Positions 28,660 through 37,327 of a DNA stretch of 64,000 bases are shown piece by piece. The notes under the pieces are model-generated. The model searched no databases and was not told the DNA's origin. It saw only the letters and a list, made by a program, of their open reading frames with translations. The first letter of the stretch is position 1. Every line of letters begins with the position of its first letter. The translations under genes were made by a program, and so were the position numbers. Source of the stretch: Sinorhizobium sp. A49 (GTDB taxonomy: Bacteria > Pseudomonadota > Alphaproteobacteria > Rhizobiales > Rhizobiaceae). The DNA lies in the NCBI RefSeq assembly GCF_002002725.1, contig NZ_MUNW01000064.1:1-64000 (forward strand), written 5' to 3'.

Positions 28660-28676
28660 GTTCCACATATCGGAAC
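28660..28676. promoter_or_regulatory. Putative IclR operator GTTCC-N7-GGAAC
   Basis: A 17-bp palindrome, GTTCC ACATATC GGAAC, just downstream of the predicted start point and in the space between the divergent regulator and the operon. IclR proteins bind palindromes of this size and style, so repression by roadblock is plausible. Confidence 0.6.
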
Positions 28677-28727
28677 AAATAAGTCGACAAGCGCGCCGAA
28701 ATTGCGCGAACGGGGAGTGCCGGACAA

Positions 28728-29498
28728 ATGCCGTTGCCTGCGGCCCAATTTCACGATCTGAGGGATCGCCGCGTCCTTATCACCGGCGGGGGCGCCGGGA
28801 TCGGGGCTGCACTCGTCGAGGGTTTCGTTCGCCAGGGCGCGCAGGTCGCCTTCGTCGATATCGACGCGGCGGCAAGCTTGGAGTTCGTCGACAGGCTCTC
28901 GGCCGAGACCGGATACAGGCCGCTCTTCATTCATGCTGATCTGCGCGATGTCGACGCGGTTAGGACCGCCGCCGAAACGGCCGCAGCGACGCTCGGCGCG
29001 CTCCACGTGCTCGTCAACAATGCCGCTCGCGACGACCGGCAGCCTCTCGAAGATGTCACCGAAGAGAGCTGGGACGAAAGCCAGGCGGTCAATCTCAGGC
29101 ACCTGTTCTTCATGAGCCAGGCCGTGGCGCCGCACATGCGGCGGGCCGGTGGCGGATCGATCATCAACTTCTCGTCGATCGCCTTCCTGCTGAACATGGC
29201 GGAAATCCCGGCCTATGCGACGGCCAAGGCCGGCATCGTCGGATTGACGAAGTCGCTCGCCGGCAAGCTCGGCCCGGACAATATCCGCGTCAACGCGATC
29301 CTGCCCGGCATGATCGTCACCGAGCGCCAGAAGAAGCTCTGGCTGGACGAAACGGCGATCCTGACGATGCTGGAGAAGCAATGCCTGAAGCGAAGCCTGA
29401 CCGCCGACGACCTGATCGGCCCGTGCCTCTACCTGGCTTCGAACTGTTCCATGGGCATGACGGCCCAAACGATGATCATTGACGGAGGCGCATTGTGA
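28728..29498 (+). CDS. SDR-family sugar dehydrogenase
   Basis: 256 residues. Classical short-chain dehydrogenase: cofactor loop TGGGAGIG (19-26), NNAA (97-100), and the catalytic Tyr163/Lys167 in YATAK. The Asp in AFVDIDA after strand 2 suggests NAD preference. With dgoK, dgoA, a lactonase and a dehydratase behind it, it probably oxidises an aldose such as D-galactose to its lactone; L-arabinose or D-fucose are alternatives. First gene of the operon. Confidence 0.88.
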   Translation: MPLPAAQFHDLRDRRVLITGGGAGIGAALVEGFVRQGAQVAFVDIDAAASLEFVDRLSAETGYRPLFIHADLRDVDAVRTAAETAAATLGALHVLVNNAARDDRQPLEDVTEESWDESQAVNLRHLFFMSQAVAPHMRRAGGGSIINFSSIAFLLNMAEIPAYATAKAGIVGLTKSLAGKLGPDNIRVNAILPGMIVTERQKKLWLDETAILTMLEKQCLKRSLTADDLIGPCLYLASNCSMGMTAQTMIIDGGAL

Positions 29499-30415
29499 TG
29501 ACCGCAGCCTATTATGCCGCAGTCGACTGGGGAACCACGAGCTTTCGGCTCTGGATCGTTGCCGAGGACGGCACTGTCCTTGCCGAACGGCGCAGCGGCG
29601 AAGGCATGACCACGGCTGCGAAAACAGGCTTTTCGACCATCTTGGAAGCCCACCTGGCCGCAGTAGCCGCACCGCCGCACCTGCCCGTGATCATCTGCGG
29701 CATGGCCGGCGCCAAACAGGGCTGGCTCGAGGCCGGCTACCTCGACACGCCAGCCTCGCTCGCGACAATTGCAGCGGGAGCTGTCGCGGTGCCCGATGTC
29801 GGCCGCGACATCCGCATTCTGCCGGGTCTCGCCCAGCGCGATCCGCAGCATCCCGATGTGATGCGCGGCGAGGAGACCCAGTTGCTCGGTGCTGCAGTGA
29901 GCCTCGGCGACGGCCGACATCTCGTCTGCATGCCCGGAACCCACAGCAAATGGGTGCGCCTCGAGGGCGGCAAGGTCACCGGCTTCTCGACCTTCATGAC
30001 CGGCGAACTGTTCGATGTAATATCGAAACACTCCATTCTCAGCCACTCGGTCGCGGATGCGCAGGTGTTTTCCGGCGAGCATCCGGTGTTCCTCGCAGCC
30101 GTGGCCGCGGCCTGCGCCAACCCGGCGCTCGCCACCAACCTGACGTTCGGCGTGCGCGCCGGCCAGTTGCTGCACGGCGCGACGGCGACCGACGCCAAGG
30201 CGACGCTGTCGGGCACGCTGATCGGGCTTGAGATCGCCGGAGCATTGGCGACGGCAGGCACCGTCGACAGCGTCTGCCTCGTTGCCTCCGGTTCGCTCGG
30301 CGCGCTCTACCGCGCAGCCCTTGCAAGCCTCGACCTTAGCCCACGGATCGTCGATGCCGACGAAGCCGTGCGCGCCGGCCTTTCGACTGCCGCTCAGGCA
30401 ATCTGGCCCCTCTGA
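29498..30415 (+). CDS. dgoK: 2-dehydro-3-deoxygalactonokinase
   Basis: Phosphorylates 2-keto-3-deoxygalactonate on O6. 305 residues of the sugar-kinase/actin ATPase fold: VDWGTTSFRLWIV at the N-terminus, ICGMAGAKQGWLEAGYLDTP, and MPGTHSKWVRLEGGKVTGFS, all characteristic of DgoK. The start ATG shares its A with the stop codon of the dehydrogenase gene, and one GGAGG serves it; a GTG one codon earlier is possible. Confidence 0.92.
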   Translation: MTAAYYAAVDWGTTSFRLWIVAEDGTVLAERRSGEGMTTAAKTGFSTILEAHLAAVAAPPHLPVIICGMAGAKQGWLEAGYLDTPASLATIAAGAVAVPDVGRDIRILPGLAQRDPQHPDVMRGEETQLLGAAVSLGDGRHLVCMPGTHSKWVRLEGGKVTGFSTFMTGELFDVISKHSILSHSVADAQVFSGEHPVFLAAVAAACANPALATNLTFGVRAGQLLHGATATDAKATLSGTLIGLEIAGALATAGTVDSVCLVASGSLGALYRAALASLDLSPRIVDADEAVRAGLSTAAQAIWPL

Positions 30416-30431
30416 CCGAAAGACTGCTGAT

Positions 30432-31067
30432 ATGAACCGTATCCCTTTCCCACCGATGAAATACCCGCTGGTCGCGATCCTGCGCGGCCTCAAGCCAGAG
30501 GAAACCGAAGGCGTTGTCGGCACGCTGATCGAGGCGGGCTTCACCGCGATCGAAATCCCGCTCAATTCCCCCGACCCGTTCCGCTCCATCGAAACCGCCG
30601 TGAAGATGGCGCCCGATGGCTGCCTGATCGGCGCCGGCACGGTGCTGACAACGGCACAGGTCGAACAGCTTGCCGATGTCGGCGGGCGGCTGATGGTCAG
30701 CCCCAATGTCGAACCGGCGGTGATCCGGCTGGCGGCAGAAAAGGGCATGGTGACCATGCCCGGCGTCTTCACGCCGACGGAGGCGCTCGCCGCCGCCGCA
30801 GCCGGCGCTACCGGCCTCAAGTTCTTCCCGGCAAGCGTGCTCGGCCCGTCCGGCATCGCCGCGATCCGCACCGTCCTGCCGACAGACGTCGAAGTGGCTG
30901 CCGTCGGCGGCGTGTCGGAGGAGAATTTTGCCGACTACGCCAAGATCGGCATCAGAAGCTTCGGGCTCGGATCGAGCCTCTACAAACCGGGCATGAGTGC
31001 TGCAGACGTCGGCAAGCGGGCCGTTGCGACGATCAAAGCCTACGACGCCGTCTACGGAGCACGCTGA
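30432..31067 (+). CDS. dgoA: 2-dehydro-3-deoxy-6-phosphogalactonate aldolase
   Basis: Splits KDPGal to pyruvate and glyceraldehyde 3-phosphate. 211 residues of the KDPG/KDPGal class I aldolase fold, with Glu41 in FTAIEIPLNSP and the Schiff-base Lys130 in TGLKFFPAS. The IPLNSP variant favours the galacto form over Eda. It starts 16 bp after dgoK and its stop overlaps the next start codon. Confidence 0.93.
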   Translation: MNRIPFPPMKYPLVAILRGLKPEETEGVVGTLIEAGFTAIEIPLNSPDPFRSIETAVKMAPDGCLIGAGTVLTTAQVEQLADVGGRLMVSPNVEPAVIRLAAEKGMVTMPGVFTPTEALAAAAAGATGLKFFPASVLGPSGIAAIRTVLPTDVEVAAVGGVSEENFADYAKIGIRSFGLGSSLYKPGMSAADVGKRAVATIKAYDAVYGAR

Positions 31068-31951
31068 TGAGCGATACCCTTCCCTTTTCCGGCAGCATCC
31101 TCTGCCAGTCGACCTCGATCCTCGGGGAAGGCCCGACCTACGACCCCGGCAGCGGCACCGCCTGGTGGTTCAACATCAAGGGTCAGGAGCTGCATGAGCT
31201 GCATCTGGAATCCGGCCGCAAGACCGTGCACGCGCTGCCGTTTCTCGGCAGTGTTTTGGCCGTGATCGATCCATCCCGGCAACTGATCGCATCGGACCAG
31301 GGGTTATTTATCAGGGATGCGCAGACAGGCGCCTTCAGCCTGCTGACGACGCTGGAAGACCAGCCTGGCAATCGCTCGAACGACGGCCGCGTCCATGCCT
31401 CCGGCTCGCTCTGGATCGGCACCATGGGTCGCAGCGCCGAGAAGGGTGCGGGCGCGATCTATCACGTTGCCGGCACGAAGGTGACCAAGCTCTACGATGG
31501 GGTCACCATTCCCAACAGCATCTGCTTTTCGCCTGACGGTACCGTCGCCTATTTCGTCGATACCGACATCAACCACCTGATGCGCGTCGACATCGACGCC
31601 GAAACCGGCTTACCGACGGGCGAGCCTAACCTGCTCGTCGACGGCAGCGGCGAGAAAGGCGGCATCGACGGTTCGGTCTGCGATGCCGATGGCCTGATCT
31701 GGAACGCGCGCTGGGGCAGCGGCACCGTCGACGTTTATCGGCCCGACGGCTTGCGGATCGCGCGCTATGCGATGCCGACGACGCAGCCAAGCTGCACGGC
31801 CTTCATCGGGCCGAAGGCCGACCGCATGCTGGTGACGTCGGCCTGGCAAGACCTGGACGAAGCGGCACGCGTGGCCGATCCACATGCCGGCAAGACCTTC
31901 GAACTCGGCGTCAGCGTCAAGGGTCGTTTCGAGCCGTCGTTCCGCCTCTGA
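31067..31951 (+). CDS. SMP-30/gluconolactonase-family lactonase
   Basis: 294 residues of the six-bladed beta-propeller SMP-30 family. LGEGPTYDPGSGTAWWFN carries the metal-binding Glu, and NRSNDGRVHASGSLWIGTMG and CDADGLIWNARWGSG are the usual conserved blades. It should hydrolyse the sugar-1,4- or 1,5-lactone made by the dehydrogenase. Its ATG overlaps the dgoA stop by one base. Confidence 0.92.
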   Translation: MSDTLPFSGSILCQSTSILGEGPTYDPGSGTAWWFNIKGQELHELHLESGRKTVHALPFLGSVLAVIDPSRQLIASDQGLFIRDAQTGAFSLLTTLEDQPGNRSNDGRVHASGSLWIGTMGRSAEKGAGAIYHVAGTKVTKLYDGVTIPNSICFSPDGTVAYFVDTDINHLMRVDIDAETGLPTGEPNLLVDGSGEKGGIDGSVCDADGLIWNARWGSGTVDVYRPDGLRIARYAMPTTQPSCTAFIGPKADRMLVTSAWQDLDEAARVADPHAGKTFELGVSVKGRFEPSFRL

Positions 31952-31960
31952 TCGCAAGCC

Positions 31961-32064
31961 CTACAGCGCCGCGCGTCTTGTTAGACGCGCGAAGGTCGCT
32001 GTAGCACTTTGAAGTGCTGCATGTTTTTTCCTTAGATCGAATAGGACTTAAGGAAACATGCAGT
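31961..32064. repeat. Rhizobial mosaic palindrome, copy 3 (full length)
   Basis: The most complete copy, in opposite orientation to the others. Three palindromes follow one another: CTACAGCG...CGCTGTAG (31961-32003), AGCACTTTGAAGTGCT (32003-32018), and CTGCATG...CATGCAG with CCTTA and TAAGG inside (32017-32063). This fits an ABC/RIME-like three-part element. It lies between the lactonase and dehydratase genes of one operon. Confidence 0.8.
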
Positions 32065-32133
32065 AGCGAAGCGCCAATAAAAAGTCATACAATTGATCCA
32101 CGCGATCAATCGCATGGTGAGGAGGAAGCTCGC

Positions 32134-33858
32134 ATGAGCGACAAGAAGAAAGAACTGCGCAGCCGCCATTGGTACGGCGGCACCCACAAGGATGGCTTCA
32201 TCCACCGCTCGTGGATGAAGAACCAGGGATTTCCCGATCACGTCTTCGACGGGCGTCCGATCATCGGCATCTGCAACACCTGGTCGGAACTGACGCCCTG
32301 CAACAGCCATCTGCGCATTCTGGCGGAAGGCGTGAAGCGTGGCGTCTGGGAGGCCGGCGGCTTTCCCGTCGAGTTTCCGGTGTCCTCGCTTGGCGAAACA
32401 CAGATGCGGCCGACGGCGATGCTGTTTCGCAACCTGCTCGCGATGGACGTCGAGGAGGCGATCCGCGCCTATGGCATCGACGGCGTCGTTCTACTTGGCG
32501 GCTGCGACAAGACGACCCCCGGCCAGTTGATGGGGGCTGCATCGGTGGACTTGCCGACCATCGTCGTTTCCTCCGGACCGATGCTGAACGGCAAATGGAA
32601 GGGCAAGGACATTGGCTCCGGCACCGACGTCTGGAAGTTTTCCGAAGCCGTTCGCGCCGGCGAAATGAGCGTTCAGGAATTCATGGCGGCCGAGAGCGGC
32701 ATGTCGCGCTCGCCCGGTGTCTGCATGACCATGGGCACCGCCACCACCATGGCTTCGATCGTCGAGGCGATGGGCCTGTCGCTGCCGACCAACGCTGCCC
32801 TTCCCGCTGTCGATGCGCGCCGCATGGCGCTGTCGCACATGACCGGCAAGCGCATCGTCGAAATGGTGCATGAGGATCTGCGCCTGTCGAAGATCCTGAC
32901 CAAAAAGAATTTCGAAAACGGTATCATCGCCAACGCCGCCGTCGGCGGCTCGACCAATGCGGTCGTGCATATGCTAGCGATTGCCGGTCGTGCCGGCGTC
33001 GATCTCTGTCTTGAGGATTTCGACCGCGTCGGCGGCCAGGTGCCCTGCATCGTCAACTGCATGCCCTCGGGCAAATATCTGATCGAGGATCTCGCCTATG
33101 CCGGCGGCCTGCCTGCCGTCATGAACCGGATCCAGCATCTGCTGCATCCGGATGCGCCGACCGTCTTCGGCATGCCGATCAGCCGATACTGGGAAGATGC
33201 CGAAGTCTTCAACGACGACGTCATCCGTCCGCTCGACAACCCGCTCAGGGCAGCCGCCGGCATTCGCGTGCTCAAGGGCAACCTTGCGCCGAACGGTGCT
33301 GTCATCAAGCCGTCGGCCGCCAGCGAACATCTGCTGGCGCATGAAGGCCCCGCCTATGTCTTCGAAACGATCGAGGATCTGAAGGCCAAGATCGACGATC
33401 CGGATCTGCCCGTGACCGAGGATACGATCCTCGTGCTCAAGGGCTGCGGCCCCAAGGGCTATCCCGGCATGGCGGAGGTCGGCAACATGCCGATCCCGCG
33501 CCGGCTGGTCGAAAAGGGCGTGCGCGACATGGTACGCGTTTCGGATGCCCGCATGTCGGGCACGGCGTTTGGCACCGTTGTGCTGCATGTCAGCCCGGAA
33601 TCGAACGCCGGCGGACCGCTGGCGATCGTCAGAACCGGCGACCGCATCCGGCTTGATGCGCTGAAGGGCGAACTCAACCTGATGATCAGCGACGAGGAAT
33701 TCGCCGCCCGCATGGCCGCCTGGCAGCCGCCGGAGCAGAAGTGGACCCGCGGCTACTACAAGCTCTACCAGGATACGGTGCTGCAGGCCGACAAGGGCGC
33801 GGACCTGGACTTCCTCGTCGGCGGCAGCGGCAGCGAGGTTCTGCGCGAAAGCCACTGA
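32134..33858 (+). CDS. IlvD/Edd-family sugar-acid dehydratase (arabinonate/galactonate type)
   Basis: 574 residues. The three cysteines expected for the Fe-S cluster are Cys56 (ELTPCNSH), Cys124 (GGCDKTTPG) and Cys197 (SPGVCMTMG). Their spacing equals that of the Rhizobium L-arabinonate dehydratase with a [2Fe-2S] cluster, which also accepts D-galactonate as I recall. In this operon the likely reaction is D-galactonate to 2-keto-3-deoxygalactonate. The ATG at 32134 follows GAGGAGGAAG. A repeat separates it from the lactonase gene, so it may have its own promoter. Confidence 0.92.
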   Translation: MSDKKKELRSRHWYGGTHKDGFIHRSWMKNQGFPDHVFDGRPIIGICNTWSELTPCNSHLRILAEGVKRGVWEAGGFPVEFPVSSLGETQMRPTAMLFRNLLAMDVEEAIRAYGIDGVVLLGGCDKTTPGQLMGAASVDLPTIVVSSGPMLNGKWKGKDIGSGTDVWKFSEAVRAGEMSVQEFMAAESGMSRSPGVCMTMGTATTMASIVEAMGLSLPTNAALPAVDARRMALSHMTGKRIVEMVHEDLRLSKILTKKNFENGIIANAAVGGSTNAVVHMLAIAGRAGVDLCLEDFDRVGGQVPCIVNCMPSGKYLIEDLAYAGGLPAVMNRIQHLLHPDAPTVFGMPISRYWEDAEVFNDDVIRPLDNPLRAAAGIRVLKGNLAPNGAVIKPSAASEHLLAHEGPAYVFETIEDLKAKIDDPDLPVTEDTILVLKGCGPKGYPGMAEVGNMPIPRRLVEKGVRDMVRVSDARMSGTAFGTVVLHVSPESNAGGPLAIVRTGDRIRLDALKGELNLMISDEEFAARMAAWQPPEQKWTRGYYKLYQDTVLQADKGADLDFLVGGSGSEVLRESH

Positions 33859-33893
33859 GACGGCCGTCGCGTCAAACAGCGCTGGATTGGGAG

Positions 33894-33919
33894 CCCCGCC
33901 GTTTCGGCGGGGTTTTCTT
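33894..33919 (+). terminator. Rho-independent terminator after the dehydratase gene
   Basis: CCCCGCC and GGCGGGG pair around GTTTC and are followed by TTTTCTTT. It closes the sugar-acid operon. Confidence 0.93.
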
Positions 33920-34113
33920 TACCCCGTCATCATCGTCGTCCGATCGGCGCGGCTGAGGGCGACCCATGCATGCCATAGGTTATAGGGCTCGACTTGGGGC
34001 AATCGCTCCGAAAAATAGCGCACGCCGAACAGGCTGCGCTCAATGCCGACAAGGCAGGCCATCACCAAAACGGAAAGCAGGGAAACGGAGAGAAATCGCC
34101 GCGGCAGAAACAT
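33919..34113 (-). CDS. Possible small membrane protein
   Basis: A 64-residue frame from the ATG at 34113, MFLPRRFLSVSLLSVLVMAC, giving one hydrophobic helix with basic residues before it, then a polar tail with RYFSERLPQVEPYNLWHAW. It converges on the terminator at 33.9 kb. The composition looks protein-like, but I recognise no family and see no strong ribosome site. Confidence 0.3.
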   Translation of the reverse strand: MFLPRRFLSVSLLSVLVMACLVGIERSLFGVRYFSERLPQVEPYNLWHAWVALSRADRTTMMTG

Positions 34114-34487
34114 GCAGAAACATGGGGAACCGCCCAGATCAACAGGACCGACTATCCGCGAGGAAGCCTCTCCCTGTCTTCCGCAAGTATCGGCAAGAAC
34201 ACTCAAGAATCCGTGAACGTAAGGAAGCAATCAATAAATCACTAAAATACAAAGATGAAATGAAGAAGGCTCGATAATTACCGATAGATCATCTGAAACC
34301 GTCGACAATATTGGTCAGCGCCCACGCGAATGGCCTGCGTGACTACCAGACCTCCAGAGCTGTCACTTCAAATTTTTCTGGAACCGTTTCTGCCGCCGGG
34401 CGTTGCTTTGGTATCACCGGTGCGGTGGAACCTGGCGATAGTCAGGACCGCGCCTTGATCGACAACATCAAGGAAAGGCAGTTCGAC
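34114..34487. other. Intergenic region upstream of the PRC-barrel gene
   Basis: About 370 bp with an AT-rich part near 34220-34280 (AATCACTAAAATACAAAG and onward). No gene or RNA recognised; it probably holds the promoter of the PRC-barrel gene. Confidence 0.4.
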
Positions 34488-35129
34488 ATGACCAAGAAAC
34501 TTGTATCTTCCGTTGCGGCCGGTGCGCTTATCGCAAGTGTTGCATTCGCGCCGATGGCTTTCGCTCAGGACGCTACTCAGCCGAAGCCGGCCGAGCCGCA
34601 GACCATGGAAATTCAGCCGGCACCGGGCGCCGAAGCCCCTGCCGACCAGGCACAGACGACATCGCCTGCAACGACCGAGGCGCCTGCCGACATGGCGCAG
34701 TCTGACGGAACCTACATAACCGAGCAGGCCGCCGACCAGATCGCGACCAGCACTTATGTCGGCCAGACCGTCTACAATGCCGGCGATGAAAAGGTCGGCG
34801 AGATTAACGACCTGATCATCAAGAAGGACGGCGGCGTCGAAGCAGCAGTGATCGGTGTCGGCGGCTTCCTGGGTCTCGGCGAGAAGAATGTTGCGGTCCC
34901 GTTCGACCGTATCCAGATCTCCGAGCAGGCCAACACGGATGCCTTGAAGCTGACGACGACGGAAACCGCCGAAACCTTGAAGGCGGCGCCGGAGTTCAAG
35001 ACCAAGGCGCAGCAGGTCGCCGAGCAGAACGCCAACCAGCCGGTTGACACGTCGACGACCTCTTCGACCACCGGAACGGCACCGGCCACAGCGATTGAGC
35101 CGGCGCCGGCTGAGGGTACCCAGCAGTAA
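34488..35129 (+). CDS. Exported PRC-barrel domain protein
   Basis: 213 residues from the ATG at 34488. A signal peptide (KKLVSSVAAGALIASVAFAP, cut after AFA) precedes a Pro/Ala/Thr-rich linker, then a PRC-barrel domain at about 90-155: STYVGQTVYNAGDEKVGEIN, GVGGFLGLGEKNVAVPF. The tail is rich in Thr, Ala and Pro. PRC-barrel proteins of this exported type are common in rhizobia, sometimes stress linked; function unknown. A longer upstream frame lacks coding character. Confidence 0.88.
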   Translation: MTKKLVSSVAAGALIASVAFAPMAFAQDATQPKPAEPQTMEIQPAPGAEAPADQAQTTSPATTEAPADMAQSDGTYITEQAADQIATSTYVGQTVYNAGDEKVGEINDLIIKKDGGVEAAVIGVGGFLGLGEKNVAVPFDRIQISEQANTDALKLTTTETAETLKAAPEFKTKAQQVAEQNANQPVDTSTTSSTTGTAPATAIEPAPAEGTQQ

Positions 35130-35157
35130 GCTGGATCAAGCGACGACCAGGAGATGG

Positions 35158-35188
35158 AGCGGCGGTGTTTTCACCGCCGCTCTTCTTT
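35158..35188 (+). terminator. Rho-independent terminator after the PRC-barrel gene
   Basis: AGCGGCGGTG and CACCGCCGCT pair around four T, followed by CTTCTTT. It overlaps the end of the convergent flavoprotein gene by only a few bases, so it may serve both directions poorly. Confidence 0.88.
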
Positions 35189-35189
35189 G

Positions 35190-37238
35190 TCAGATTAGAA
35201 CGCCATAACGCAGCGCATCGTAGATGCCGGCATGGATGTTGCGGCTGGCAACCGCATCACCGATACGGAACATGTCGAAGCTACCGTCGGCATTGCGAAC
35301 ACTGATCGGGTTCTCGCCGCGCAGCAGCGCCTTGTAGTCGACGGCGCCCAGATTGCGGGAGAGCGGCTTGAGTTCACGATAGAGATCGTCCATCGGCACG
35401 GTGCCGTGCTCGACCACCACCTGGGCGACCCGTCGCTCGCTCGACGCGCTGTCCGAAAAATCGGACCCGAGCGTCGCCACCAGGGCATTGCCTTCCCGCC
35501 GAACCGATTTCAGTCGGGTGTTGATCGTTACGCGCACATTGTGATCCGCGAAGGTCTTGGCATAGGGCACATGGTTCATGCCGCCGACTTCGGGCGCAAA
35601 CATGCGCTCGGGCGACACGATCTCAAGCTCGACGCCGGCGCGCGCAATGAGTTCTGCCGCGGTCATGCCGCTATGGGCGCCGTTGTCGTCATAGAGCAGC
35701 ACCGGTCCCTCCGGCTTCACCGCTCCGGCAATGATGTCCCAGCTCGAAACGACCAGATCGTCCCCCGCCTCCAAAGCCGGGTTTTGCGCGATGCCGCCGG
35801 TGGCGATGACGACGAGGTCAGGCGAACGCTCCTGAATGTCGTCGATGCCGGCAAAGACATTGTAATGAACAGGCACGCCGAGCCGCTCCAACTCCGATAG
35901 CCGCCAATCGACGATGCCGATCAGTTCCCGACGCCGTGGATTGCGCTGGGCAAGCAGGATCTGGCCGCCGGCCTGGCCGGTGGCCTCGAGGATTTCGACG
36001 GCATGGCCGCGTTCGGCAAGCACGCGCGCCGCCTCGAGGCCCGCCGGACCAGCACCGACAACGACGGCCTTTCGCTTCGGTCCCGTGCTTCTGGAGATCA
36101 CATGCGGCACGATGGCCTCGCGCCCGGTTGCGGCGTTGTGAATGCAGAGCGCGCCGCCGCCCTCATAGATGCGATCAAGACAGTAGGTCGCGCCGACGCA
36201 GGGACGGATTTCGGCCTCCCTGCCCTCCTTGATCTTCCTGACGATATGCGGGTCGGCGATGTGGGCGCGGGTCATGCCGACCATGTCGAGCTTGCCCTCG
36301 GCGATCGCGTGGCGTGCAGTCGCGACATCGGCGATGCGGGCCGCATGGAAGACAGGAAACTTCGTTGCCGCCCTGACTTCGCCGGCAAAATCGAGATGCG
36401 GCGAGGCCGCCATGCCCTGGATCGGGATGACCTTGGTCAGCGGCGCATCATGGTCGATATGCCCGCGGATGATATTGAGGAAATCGACTTTGCCGGAGTT
36501 AGCAAGCCGACGGGCGATCTCGATGCCCTCCTCCTTCGAAAGCCCCTTATCCCAATCCTCGTCTGCGACCATGCGCATGCCGACGATGAAATCCGGCCCG
36601 ACGGATTGGCGGACCGCGTCGAGCACCATGTGGGTGAAGCGCAAACGATTATCGAGCGAGCCGCCGAAATCGTCGTCGCGCTGGTTGGTCGCCGGCGACC
36701 AGAAGCCGTCCAGCAGATGGCCGTAGGCCTCAAGCTCGATGCCGTCGAGGCCGGCCGCCTGCATGCGGGCGGCGGCTGCGGCGTAGTCGCCGACGACGCG
36801 CTCGATATCCCAGTCCTCTATCTCCTTGGGAAAGGAGCGGTGCGCGGCTTCGCGCACCGGCGAGGCCGAGAGAACCGGCAGCCAGTCACCCTTGTTCCAG
36901 CCGGTGCGGCGGCCGAGATGGGTGAGCTGGATCATCACCGCGGTATCGTGCTCATGACAGTCGTCGGCGATCTTCTTCAGCCAGGGCACGATCTCGTCGG
37001 AATAGGCATGGAGATTGCCGAAGGCCGGAGGTGAATCCTCCGAGACGATGGCCGAGCCCGCCGTCATCGTCAGGGCCATACCGCCCTTGGCCTTCTCCAA
37101 GTGGTAGAGGCGGTAACGATCTTTCGGCATGCCATCTTCGGAATAGGCGGGCTCATGCGCCGTCGACATGATCCGGTTCTTGAGCGTCAGGTGTTTCAGG
37201 CGATAGGGCTGGAGCAGCGGGTCTTTCGGCAGCGTCAT
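35190..37238 (-). CDS. TMADH/StcD-like NADH:flavin oxidoreductase (N-demethylase type)
   Basis: 682 residues. An OYE-like TIM barrel (1-345) is joined to FAD- and NAD-binding domains (from VVVGAGPAGLEAAR at 392). Between them is the Fe-S region, with Cys347, Cys353 and Cys365; the position of the remaining TMADH ligand is Ala350. Length and layout match N-methylproline demethylase (StcD) and related enzymes that remove N-methyl groups. The start at 37238 (MTLPKDPLLQPYRL) is well ahead of the barrel. It follows the mttB gene by 89 bp, so a joint role in methylated-amine breakdown is likely. Confidence 0.87.
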   Translation of the reverse strand: MTLPKDPLLQPYRLKHLTLKNRIMSTAHEPAYSEDGMPKDRYRLYHLEKAKGGMALTMTAGSAIVSEDSPPAFGNLHAYSDEIVPWLKKIADDCHEHDTAVMIQLTHLGRRTGWNKGDWLPVLSASPVREAAHRSFPKEIEDWDIERVVGDYAAAAARMQAAGLDGIELEAYGHLLDGFWSPATNQRDDDFGGSLDNRLRFTHMVLDAVRQSVGPDFIVGMRMVADEDWDKGLSKEEGIEIARRLANSGKVDFLNIIRGHIDHDAPLTKVIPIQGMAASPHLDFAGEVRAATKFPVFHAARIADVATARHAIAEGKLDMVGMTRAHIADPHIVRKIKEGREAEIRPCVGATYCLDRIYEGGGALCIHNAATGREAIVPHVISRSTGPKRKAVVVGAGPAGLEAARVLAERGHAVEILEATGQAGGQILLAQRNPRRRELIGIVDWRLSELERLGVPVHYNVFAGIDDIQERSPDLVVIATGGIAQNPALEAGDDLVVSSWDIIAGAVKPEGPVLLYDDNGAHSGMTAAELIARAGVELEIVSPERMFAPEVGGMNHVPYAKTFADHNVRVTINTRLKSVRREGNALVATLGSDFSDSASSERRVAQVVVEHGTVPMDDLYRELKPLSRNLGAVDYKALLRGENPISVRNADGSFDMFRIGDAVASRNIHAGIYDALRYGVLI

Positions 37239-37327
37239 TTCTGTTCCCTTGAGCGTCTCCTGTCCTGGGGTGGACAGGAAGCACTCGATCATTTGTGTTT
37301 TGTGCAGTCCGAGAAGCTGGCGGCCGT

